This document shows, one piece after another, positions 35,301 to 47,300 of a stretch of 64,000 bases of DNA. The stretch covers positions 496,001 through 560,000 of the forward strand of contig ML058337.1 of NCBI GenBank assembly GCA_003013855.2, in the 5' to 3' direction. This stretch comes from Liriodendron chinense (taxonomy: Eukaryota; Streptophyta; Magnoliopsida; Magnoliales; Magnoliaceae). How positions within the stretch are numbered: position 1 is the stretch's first letter; every line of letters starts with the position of its first letter. The notes under the pieces are model-generated. The model was given only the letters and a program-made list of their open reading frames with translations, was not told the origin of the DNA and made no database searches. The position numbers and the translations under genes were made by a program.

Positions 35301-38300
35301 ATGCTTATATTCTCATCTGGATGTAACTTTGTGGTTTCTTTGTGCAATATCCGGATTCAAAGCTGGTTTGGTTGATATCAACTGACCATGTGTCCCATGC
35401 AATCATTTTCAAATTGGAAATAGTTTATGGGATAGCTGTGGAGTAATAAATGCACCAGATTTCTTTAACTTTCATCTATTGATATGTTCAGCATGAAATA
35501 TCTGAGATATTGGTCAATCCAGCTTTGTATGTTTGGATTTAAAAACTATGCTGAAATTGGTTTGACAAGTAAAAATCCATTCTCAAATGGTTGCCACTAT
35601 TTTGTTCTTACATAGTTGATGTGCTATTTTCGTAGGCCATGTGTGCTTAGCAGGCACATCTGACATTGCATGCTTTTTTTTTTTACACACACCCATGCAC
35701 TCACACCACAATGGGTACTCGAACCCATGACCTCGTGTTAAAACTCTTGTGAGTCTACCACTGACGCATCTGACACTGCATGCTTTAGACCTTAACTGTT
35801 CGCAAATTCCCCCCTGTGGCAGCATGTAATAGTTGGCCAAAGTTGCATGTGAGGTGTGACTTAGGCATGTGAGTGGTGTTTGGTAAACATGCATCGGTGG
35901 GATCCTTGCTATTTTTTTTAGTCAGCTAGTTGAGCATGTACTTCACAGTTTTGGTCTGATGATGGTGCATGTGTGCATAGCAGGCTAGGTTGGCAGTGCA
36001 CGCTCTATATCTTAAGCTTTTGAAAATTCCCTCCGTGGTCAATGGGCAATAGGTAGGCGTCCCTGCGTTAACATGTGTGAGTGGTGTGTGGTACAAGAAT
36101 AACGATTGGCTCCCTGCTATTTCTGCAGCCATGTGTGCGCACCTTGTGCTCAGCAATGTCTAGCAACCACCCCTCTTTGGGGTGGGCATGTAATAGTTGG
36201 TAACTGCCCTACATGGTCCTCTTCTACTAATGCGGGAGCATTTTCACACCGGTCTTGAGTGGGCGGTCCGTTGGTGGTGCGGGAGCACACTCGGGGTAGG
36301 TCCATTGGTGCAGGAACTACATAGGAGGGTTCAACCAAGGGCCTGGATGATCCGTTGGTGTGGGACCCCTGGGTGACCCGTTGGTGTGGGGCCCAACCGT
36401 ACTAGGCTATGAGATTAAAAGGATATTCCGTGCCTCCCATTGTAATAGTTGGGTTGGCGGTGATGGTAGTAGGTGTGGAACCCGGTGTTCATGGAGAAGC
36501 ATGTAGCAACTGCCCCTCCATGACCATCTTTTGCGCATTCACCATTTGGGTGGGTATAATAGCTGGACTGGGGGTTATAATAATAGGCATGCAATCGTCT
36601 TGGCATATGAATCTATTAATGTGAGCCTCTACCATGGCCGGTTCCAGAGGCTGGGTAAAAGAAGATGGTTGATGTAGAACTTCTGCCAATCTCCCATTTA
36701 AAACACCCAACCCCAATTGTTTGGAGAAGACTAAGATGATGATGGTGATGATGATTTAGTAATAGAAAATCCTCACCTCCAGAGTCTCAGCAGCTTTGTT
36801 GAGATCAAGTATACCATCTTCTGCATGTTTTAGCAAATTGATGAACTTCTTTGTTAAGAGACCTGAAAAGACAGAAAACATTAACTTCAGTAGCAAGAAG
36901 AAGGCTTGTTATATGTATTTTCTTTAGTCAAAGCGTGAGGATATAATTCTTTAAGGTCTCTTCCAATGATCAAATTGCACCCAGAAATTCATAGCAATCC
37001 AATCTGTGTATATCAACATAATTATTGCAGAGCAACCATGGCCATTTCAGTTACCTAAAGAACTGTCATATCGACAGGTACCAACTGGGGTGAGAGCATT
37101 GCTAGAAGGGGAACCTGCAAAAGAAGTACAGAAAATTATTGTTATAAATCTCTCTTCTTTTTGTTGATGAATGTTTAAAGATACCAGGCCAGTCATGTTG
37201 ACCAAAAGAGGATTTAAACCAATGAGAGGCAACATTGGACAGTTACCCTACCCTAACTATGAATATATGCTTTTAAATCCATTCAAAAAGATCTAGTAAT
37301 GATGCGAAACAATTGTATAATTTGAATGGGGAATGCTTCTCACCAGCATTAGACAGTGGTGTTTGAGGTCCAGACCGAGTGTACTTCGAGACCTTTGACC
37401 TGCTGTAGACCCTGCCTCCTTTTCCTGATACAGGTGTACGGAGGGGGCTGTTAACCACTTCAGCATATTCAGGACTGGTGGTCCACTCACTAGACTCTAC
37501 TTCACAGTCTTCTGTTACAGACTTCCGCTTCAACTGCACAAGCAACACCAATTTTTTCAAAATCTCAACCAATAAGATGAGTAAAAGTAGTTCAACCAGA
37601 AAATAATTTGATGTGTATGTTCATGAAGACTCGATTCCACAATAATTATAATGCAGTGAGGCATTGGAAACTTGGGACTATCTTAACCTGATTCTAATGA
37701 AGCAGCTAACATTTATAAACTGTACATGAGTCAACCAAACACAACAAAAACTGGTCCACTGACTCCATCATGTCCATGAAATGACAAGAGTACATGCATA
37801 TTCATTAGTTACCAAAAAGTCTCTAAAGATCAAAACATTAAAAAAAAAAAATGTAGAAAACATTGGTGATTGGTGAAGTACTTGACTGACCCAGGCTTGG
37901 GTCCTTTTCATGGATGAAATCAAATCTTTGAGACTTTCTTTACAACAACATGCAAGTTAAAGAGATGCAGAAATTGTTTTACATGGAACATCGGTCCAGC
38001 GTTAAGTTTTACCAAAAAAGTAAATCATGCACATGTTTGATTATTAGAAACCCACTAACTGAAAGCAATGTTACAGGCTTCCGAACGGAACATCTGTACG
38101 TTTGGGATTAATTTCATTACCCAGCAAACTACTCTAGCCAATCCTTCAAGACAAGCATATATCAAGTTAACAGAGAAATTGCCATCAGAATTACACTTCA
38201 AGAAATAAGCCAGGATATAGTTGCACGAAGCGTGAAGCAAAGTGTCAACAAAGTTTGGGCACCCGAGCAGGGAAGCATCTGTTTCAAAATGGTTTTCCAA

Positions 38301-41300
38301 GTATAAACTGGTAGGAAACAGAAGCAAGAGTGCAAAGCATGATTTGAAGCAGGAGGTGCACCTTGTTAGAAGGATCATGCAACTAAAGCTGATGCACCTA
38401 ATTAGAAGGGGAAGCTGCACCTAGTCAGAAGGGTCACGAACTTCGGGTGCATGCATGTCCCTACCCTGCTCTATCAATGTCTAAAAGTTAATGCAGAGAC
38501 TTAAATACAACAGGTTTGAACAAACTTCATAACAAGAGTGCCCACTCATGCATGCAGTCACCAAACAAGTGCACCTATGTCACACTACTTAGCACGCTGC
38601 ACACTCGCATATGCAGCATGTTTTTGCACAAGATGCACATCCATCTGCTTATATCAGTACACAAAGTTGAAGATTGGGCACAGTATGCCATTAATTCTCG
38701 CATAATTTCCATCCGATGGATGGTTGCTGCAAGCCTTAATACGTGAATCAACATGAAATATTTTTTTTAGAGATTGTCTCGAACCTGAGACCTGCTGTTT
38801 GAAACGCCAAGGCATCAACCAGCTAGGCTAACAGTTACTATCTATCATCATCATACATATTGAAAAATAAATGTAAAGCTAAATGATCCAGCGAAATGCA
38901 GGCTTTCAGAGAATGCTCTGAAAGTATGAACATAGCAATTCCAGCATGTTTTCAGATCAGTTCAAGAAGGCTGTGGTAGTTGCCTTCTCCAATTCCTGCT
39001 CTCAAGAAGGCTGTGTTGGTTGCCTTCTCCAATCTCTACCCTTCTTCTTTTACAAAATGCCAAGCCAAAAAAAAAGTCTAGGAGAAAACTGCATATGCAT
39101 AACATAGTACATGCAACGCAACATTCAGACATGTAAACACCAGCATATTTGAGGCAGAACCAATTCAAATACATTCCATGTTGAACCAGTTATTGCAAGT
39201 GTTCAGCACAACATGCTGCTTCTAGCCTAGCCATGCCTGACCTTTCTCTATATCAGTTGGCGGTCAGGGAATATCCAAGCATAGATAATGGGAAGCCCCA
39301 AAAAACAGAAGAAGAAGCAAAGCTCACAAAGTTAACATCCCTTACAATAGAACAAAGCCCTTCTTCATCCATTAGATGCATATGAGAAAGCGAGCTGCCT
39401 ACAAGAGGAATGCCAAAGATCTTATCCAAGTCATGGTACAAACTTCAAGGACAACGGGTTCAACTGATACATCCAACTTAGAGACTAAAAATCACAAGAC
39501 TCTTTATGGGATATACCTTTTCTGCTTTACATGAACAAGCGGATAAGCAAGGGACCTAAAGATGTTCAATCTAAACCTAGCTTCATAATGCACGAGCTTG
39601 AACCGGATTAGGTTCAATAGTTAAAGCAGCAACGCGATTAGTCTCAAGGCCCACACGATGGAGGGTCCACATCAAAGGTGGGCCCACATTATGGATGACC
39701 CAAATCAAGGTGGGCCCACATAATGGATTGTCCACATCAAAGGTAGGCCCCTAATGATGAATGGCCCACATCCAAAGCGGGCCCCACATGATGGATGACC
39801 CACATTAAGGTGGGGCCCCACATCAAAGGTGGGCTCAACATGAGGGGCAGTGGATACAGAAGGTGGCCCCACGTGACGGACAATAACATTAAAGGTTGGC
39901 CCCACATGGTGGAAGACCCACATCAATGTGGGCTCCACATAATGGACAATCCACATCAAAGGTTGCCCACGAATGTTCCACATCCAAGGTGGGGCCCCAC
40001 ATGATCGACAGCCCACATTGAAGGTGGGGCCCACACGATGGGCAGTCCACATCAAAGGTGGGCTCCACATGATGGGCATTGGACATTGAAGGTGGGCCCC
40101 ACATGATGGACAATTTACTTTGATGGTGGGCCCCAAATGATGGATGACCCACATCAAGGTGGGTCCCACATAATGCGCAGTCCACATCAAGGGTGTCGAT
40201 GATGAATGGCCCACATCCAAGGTGGGCCCCCACGATGGACGGTCCACATCAAAGGTGGGCTACACATGATGGGAGGTGGACATTGAAGGTGGGCCCCACA
40301 TGACAGATGACCCACATCAAGGTCAGCCCACATGAGGACAGTTCACATCAAAGGTAAGGCGGGCCCTACTTGATGGATGGCCCACTTCGAAGTTAGGCCC
40401 TGCTTGATGGAAGACCCACTTCAAAGTTGGGCCCTACATGATGGATGGTCCACATTAAAGGTGAGCCCGCATGATGAATGCCCACATCCAAGGTGGGGCC
40501 CACACGATAGCCCACATAGAAGATGGGCCACGCAAGGTGGATGGTCCACATTGAAGGTAGGCCCTGCACGTTGGACAATTCACATTGAAGACAATGCCAA
40601 GGAGGGCCCAATATAATGAACGGTCCACATCAAAGGTTGGGCCCACATGATTGACAATGGATCTAAAGGGTGGACCAAACAAACTTGAGGAATAAGTTCT
40701 TATGTGATGTTGGAAACCAAACATACTTTTCTACTTTCTGACTAATAAGTATGTTGTTTACCAAACATACTTATCTATTGAATAAGTAGAAACCAAGATA
40801 AGTTACTTGAAGCATAAGTAGCTTATGTAAAGCAACTTATGGACCCCCAAGGGCCCGTTTGGATACCACCAAATAAGTTACTTTTTCTACTTACAACAGT
40901 AGATAAGTAACTTATTTGAGATAAGTAAGTTTGGTTTATAATCACTTACAAGTAACTTTTTTATTTAAAGTTACTTAATCACTTCAGTTTAATAAGTAGA
41001 AATCAAAATAAGCTACTTGAGGCATAAGTAACTTACGATCCAAACGCCCCCTGTGAGCACCTCAAAATCATGAGTGAGAGCAAGGTAAGGGAGCAAGTGC
41101 AAAAGTGAAAACTAGGGTAGGTTTAAAATAACAAAAGAATTGCACTGTTTGATGAGGAATGGGTATAGGAGTGAGTTATTTATAAACTCCTCCAGTCTAC
41201 CTAGGACTCTTCTAGAGATCTCCAAATGTACACATATTTTATCAATAATACAGATAATTTCTTAACATCCCCCTCAAGTTGAGTGTCTTTTGGGAATAGA

Positions 41301-44300
41301 CAGTCAACTTATTTATTGGTGAAGATGACATTAAGTTGATGGTACCATGTTACATAGTGATCCTTCACATCACCGACAGAAGCTCTCTCAAACCAAGTGA
41401 TGGCCTTTTTTGTGTTTGGTTCGCACATGAAGGACGAATTGAAGCCATATCTGCACCAATATCATCACAAAAGAGAGTGCCAGTGACAAAAGAGGTATGC
41501 CCAAGTTGTTGCATAGAAAGCACACCTAGGTAGGGTCATCAGTTGTGAAAGCTAAAGATCAGTATTTAAACCTTAACACTGATAGAAAACAGTAAGATGC
41601 TTCTTAGCATGCAAAGAAATGAGATCCCAATTCCCAACCAAGGTGGACAGAATAGTCAGTTGTTGATCCTCAATTGTCCATCATCAAGATTGCCAACCAA
41701 TCAACATAACTATTCTCACTTTTGATAATGATGGAATCAGGAAGATTGTAGCATCTATAACCCACGGTACCCTTTAAATAGCAGAGGATTCTCCAGACAA
41801 CTATAAAGTGGATTGTAATAGTAGCATGCACAAACCAGAACACTTGATTGATAGCTTTAGGACAGATCTGATCGAGTGAGATTGAGATATTGTAATTACC
41901 CACAATGATGCAATAATGATAGGATCACCATCGGATACACTGAGCATGGTTCTAGGGACAATAGGTATAGAAACAGGCTAGCATCTATGAATATAACCTT
42001 ATACATCGAAAAAAGATCCACTGTATGATTAATCTGAGAAAGAAAGATACCATGAAAATCACCAACAGATTCTATATTCAAAAATAATGCAGAGAACACA
42101 GGTCCTACATAGTGAACTGATAGTCAAAATAGAGATAATAGATGATATCAATGAGTCATCATTTCTTGTGAGGTGTGAACTCATCAACATATAGCAATGG
42201 GACTAATCGATTCTACAAAGAATAGGTGAACATGGACCTTAGTTGCATGTCCCTTCCCATCAGGTGCCACTCCTGCTTCGTATTGTGCTTTGGTCTCACG
42301 CTTTCGCTCTTGCCTCCTAGCTATTTATACATGCTAAAATTTTGAAATAGACGCTTCCAAGCTCTCACACCCAAATCCAAGCCAGTGAACCAAGCTCCAA
42401 TCCCAAGCCACCAACCAACAAACATAATATGTCCATCTTGCATCCTAAAGCCTAGTAAGCCGCAAAGAAATGCATTCTTGACATCCAACTTTCGTATTGG
42501 CCATTGGTAAGTGATCGCTACGGAGAATAGTGTGAATGAAAGCTGGTTTATGAAGGATTCTATCGAGTTTGGAACAATTCAGCAGAACTATATGCCCGTC
42601 ACTTGAGTTTATACCCATTTGCCGCCTACAACATCTGTATGATAAGAACAGGAAACTAAATGTCATGTTGAATATGAGGAAGTGAGAGGAAGCGAGACAT
42701 GTTCTCCATCCATTGCAGAACGCAATTTGGGGTCTTTCACAGATCTGGAATAGGTAGACAGCACCTATGAGGCACCGAAGGTCAGGAGAGCTTGATGCTC
42801 TCTTTATGGAGATGATGTCGAGGTGTGGTAGTTACCCTGTGTACAAATCTTGGAGAGGATAGTAGGACATTGATGGCACAAGAAGTGGATGGTTGCGTAA
42901 AGGGTACTGTGTTGCGATGATTTAGGTGAATTCATGACTTGATGACATAACCTGGCATAAACTTAAAGAGGCAGGGATGTTACAGACGTACCAAGGTCAA
43001 ATAGGGAATCTGCAAAAGGACAGAGATGTGGCTTTTCGAAGGATTCTTGTGGATTGGAAATGTTTACTCATCAAAAACATGTCAAAAAAACAGCAGTTTA
43101 CCAGCAGCAAAGGCCTCTGTAGCCCTTATAAGCAGCCCCATGAGAGCGAAGTTGTTAGATTTAAACTGTCATATAAGAGTAGAATGCATGAACAAAGATG
43201 TGAAGTAAAGCACACCCATGTTGTGGCCGAAAAAGTAGCTAATAGAATGACCAATTGTTGAGAACAGGAGTAGATATGTGATTTTGATCAGATAGAAGGC
43301 CATGGAGAAAACATCTAGCCACGTTGTTTTGAGTATCTTGCTTCTTTGAAAGAAAAGAACTAAGCGAGTCTCACATGTTCTATGTTTCCTATTAGATATC
43401 TCATTTTGTTGAGTCATATAAGGGAATGAGAAGTGCTAAGCAATGTAGGATGGTGATCGTCTTAATCAAGGATTTAGGAGAGAAATCTCAATCTCAATCT
43501 CAAGCAAGAGACAAAACACTCCCTCGTTTGTTCATTCATACAACAATAGTTACATGCCACCCATTTATATAATTAATGAACATTGGCATGCATTGATGAA
43601 GGACGACCAATCACTTGCTCTAAAAGCTCAAACTGATAGAGTGTGGCAAATCAATCCCTTTATCTCATAGCCCAGGCTCCTGCTTCACACAGGATAGGCC
43701 CTCGGCCGAACCCTCCTTTGTGGGCCCCACTTCACATCGGCCTCGCATCACACAAGCCACCCGCCTCACACGGGTCATCCGCCTCACATGGACCATCCCC
43801 CTCATACGGATCGCCCACCCCGAGTGGCCCCCGCATCACACAGGCTGTCCCACTTGAGCCCGGTGTGAAAATGCCCCTGCACTAATCACCCTCGGTGAGA
43901 AGTCTCGAACACGAGATATCCTGCTCTGATACCACTTTTGGCAAAGTGTAGATGGGATGAGATCGAGCACCGTCTTTCTTACAAGATAATTTATCTGAAT
44001 CCACGGATCTATCGGGACTCCTCAACCGATCTTCCTCAAATCCACGAGGGGACATCTCGAATTCACAAGACATATCTTCAAATCCACGAAGAGCAAGTGA
44101 GTAAAATCTCAATTTTCATTAATCAAACAGAGAATCCCCAACAAACGAGTTTAATCATGCTTAAATAAAAATAAACCAAATCCTAAAAACCCTTGATTTC
44201 GTATCAAACCTTAACTTGCGAAAAAAGAAAAGAATCCTAGAAAGAATAGGAAAGAAATCACTAAAAAACGGAAACAAATCTAAAATCACGCGGAAGTGTA

Positions 44301-47300
44301 TAACGCCTGTCGACCGGTCGCTGATGAGCCGCGACCGATTGTCGGCCACTGGCGATCAGTAGCCCGGGGCTCAAAACAATCCAACAAGCACGGGCTGCTT
44401 TTTGGCCGAATTTCGACCGTTCGACCAGAGGGTGCGACCGGTCGACAGAGTCTGTCTTCGCCCATTTTTCTGGTGGTTCTCTTAATCTTCTCACGGTCCA
44501 TCTCTCTCGCGAACATGATCGATCCACACCCTCGATCAGAGGGTCCACTCAGTTGATGTAGGAAGACTAACCACTTGCTCTAAAAGCTCGAACTGATAGA
44601 ACGTGGCAAATCAATCCCTTTATCTCATAGCCCAGGCTCCTGCTTCACACAGGCCAAGACCTCGGCCGAACCCTCGTTCGTGGGCACCACTTCACATGGG
44701 CCTCGCATCACACGAGCCACCCGCCTCACACGGATCGCCCACCCCGAGTGTGCCCCCGCATCACACAAGCTACCCCACTCGAGCCTGGTGTGAAAATGCC
44801 CCTACATTACTCATGCTTTGCACTGGACATATTATAAAATATGACAACTAAGTGAACCTCGAATATACACATCATAAATGACTAAGTGAACCTCGAATAT
44901 ACACATCATACATGAGGTGTCCTACCATGTCCAACCTGTGCACTTTTGATGTTCTTCGTCCTTGCATGGAACATTGGATTTGCTGCAAGACGAATCACAC
45001 TCTAATTATCACAATGAGGGCCTATTTCGATAGAATGCATAGTGAGGAATGCAACCAGTTTGCATTGACAAAACATTTGCACTGTTTGGCAAGCAACGGA
45101 TACTGCAGAAAAGTATTTGCATTTGCTTTTCTCTCCTCAACGAGAGAGTACAACTTTTTTTTTTTTTTTCAAAAAGTCAAATGGAGGGAAAATAGTTTGC
45201 CTGTAATGTGACGTTTTAAATGGCAATTTTGGAGGGAAAATTGTTTCCATTTATGAGATTGAAATCCAAACAGCTGCAACTGCCAATGAAAAGCATTTTC
45301 AAAGACTTTTCTTTAGCAAGACCAACAAGTGCAAAGGGTTTGCTTCCCCTAGAGCTGATGTCAGTTTACCTCCCACTTTTGTTCACAATTTTGCTTTCCC
45401 TTGCGTTGCATTCCCCTAGTTTAATCCAAACAGGAATCTTCAATGGTTATTACATCTTCATCAACATCTCTAACCACCTCCATTAGCCAAGAACAATTTT
45501 ACATTTCCATCGTCGCTACTCAAAGTAAAAAACTCTATCTCTATTGATGCCCACGCCATTGTTAATTATTTCTTGCCACACCAAGAAACCACACCAATTC
45601 CAAAACTAAAAGCGTATTCGGTGGTCAATTTGTGACTGGAAGGACCTCAAACCCAATTAGCATCAGAAAATCCAACTAACACAAGAGTAACTCCTACCTT
45701 GTGCAGAGTCAATACCTCATTGTGCACCGCAGATATCTCAAAATTCGACAAATTGCTTATAAATGGGGCTTCCTCAGATTCTGCCTGAAGTCATGAACTG
45801 GCTAATGACGCCTGCTAGAAGTGTGATTTGTGACCTGATAATGGTGAGATATACCAGACTACTAACCCACTGAAGATACATACAAGCATCTTCCAGTTTA
45901 TCCCAATGCTTGCTTTCAGCTTCAGATTTGCTTCTATCCAGGAAGCAATTGATTTGCAGTTCGTCATCCTGAACTTGCTTAACAAATTCATAGCATATCT
46001 TCTATCCGTAGCATATCTTCTCTGGCACAAGAAGATTCCTTGCTCATTTTTTCCACTTCCAAACCAAGAAAGTGCTTCAGCTCATTGAATTCCTTCATCT
46101 CAAATCAAACATATGTTCTCCTCAAAATCATCTCCTGCAACAATGAGATCATCTCGTATACTAAAAATTATTGAGAATTCTCCATTTGTCTGCTTCACAA
46201 ACAAATCGGAATCAGCTGCACACACTCGGTAACCACATAAGACCAAAAAGTATACAATCTTTCCATACCATGCTCTTGGAGCTTTCTACAAGCCATAAAA
46301 TGCATTTTTTAACTGACACATGCACTTTGAGTACCATTGGTCAAGAACCAAGCTGGTTATTTGTAAAGATTCTATATCCAAATCACTATAGAGAAATGCA
46401 TTTCTGAGATCCCTCTACCACAGAATACCAGAAATTTTACAATCTTTCTGTACCACACTGTTGGAGCCTGCTTCAGGCCATATGAGGCCTTCTTCAACTT
46501 GCAGATGTACTTTAGGTATGTTTGGCTGATGAAACCAGCTGGCTGCCCCATGAAGATTTCTATCCAAATCACCATAGAGAAATGCATTTCTGGCGTCCGT
46601 CTACCACAGAGAAATCTCAATCTCTAGCAAGACAGGAAACACTGTCGTTTATTCATCCATACTACTAGTACATGCCTCCTGTATATATAGGAAATGAACA
46701 TTGGCACTTCATGCTTTGTACTTTATATTCGTTAACTATAAAACAAGACAACTAAGTATACCTCATCCAATAGAAATATAGAACATTCAGCTCACGCATA
46801 AGGTGTCTTACCATTTATATGCATGTGACGCCTCATGCTAGAGAAGGTATTGTACTCTCTAACAAGTAATACCATTGTTAGCAAGGAACATAACAATCAT
46901 TTTAAAAATAAGCACTCTACCATCACAATGAAAATTCTTGATTCATACATCAAACATGTTTCCAACAGTATGCATAAATATGAGAAAGCACCTGAAGCCA
47001 TCTGATGTTCATTATGGAGGCTATATCAAGGAGTGAGGACTATAATCATCAACAAATCGTGTACAAAACCAGAAGCCAAAAGTTGATCAAATAGGTGATG
47101 GGCTACATAAGTCACAAGGAACCATAAATAATGAAGAGTTGGCTTGTTTGTTAGATTACATAACAGGGAGTTTATAATGTTGGCCGTTTGATGGAGAGAA
47201 ACCAACATCAATTTTTCTATCAATGGAACCACAATAAGCTTTGTGAAGAGAAGTCAATGTCTTTTCTACAGGACTTCCCAATCACGTTCCACATTGAAGT

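Larger units (their letters stand above)
43594..44806. mobile_element. Short-LTR (TRIM-like) element inside a copia LTR
   Basis: Two direct repeats (43594-43881, 288 bp, and 44554-44806, 253 bp) begin TGATG(A/T)AGGA and end CCCCTGCA / CCCCTACA, so both show TG...CA ends. Between them are 672 bp with no protein; a minus-strand tRNA-like part TGGTATCAGAGCAGG (with GTGTTCGAGAC) lies at 43892-43943. No clean target duplication, and the tRNA-like part lies on the wrong side for a primer site in that orientation. A third LTR-like copy is at 36228-36424. Short LTRs with no ORF fit TRIM or a deleted LTR element. Confidence 0.75.

Noticed and set aside
39705..40247. 180-codon ORF on the minus strand
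   Set aside because: A product of the 33-bp minisatellite period; repeated Pro/His/Val phrases, no start context or domain.
43892..43943. LTR primer-binding site for the short-LTR element
   Set aside because: TGGTATCAGAGC is on the minus strand and precedes rather than follows an LTR in that direction, so it cannot serve as the primer site as placed.
44261..44548. 95-codon ORF, minus strand
   Set aside because: Lies in the noncoding middle of the short-LTR element, overlaps ORFs in other frames and shows no domain.
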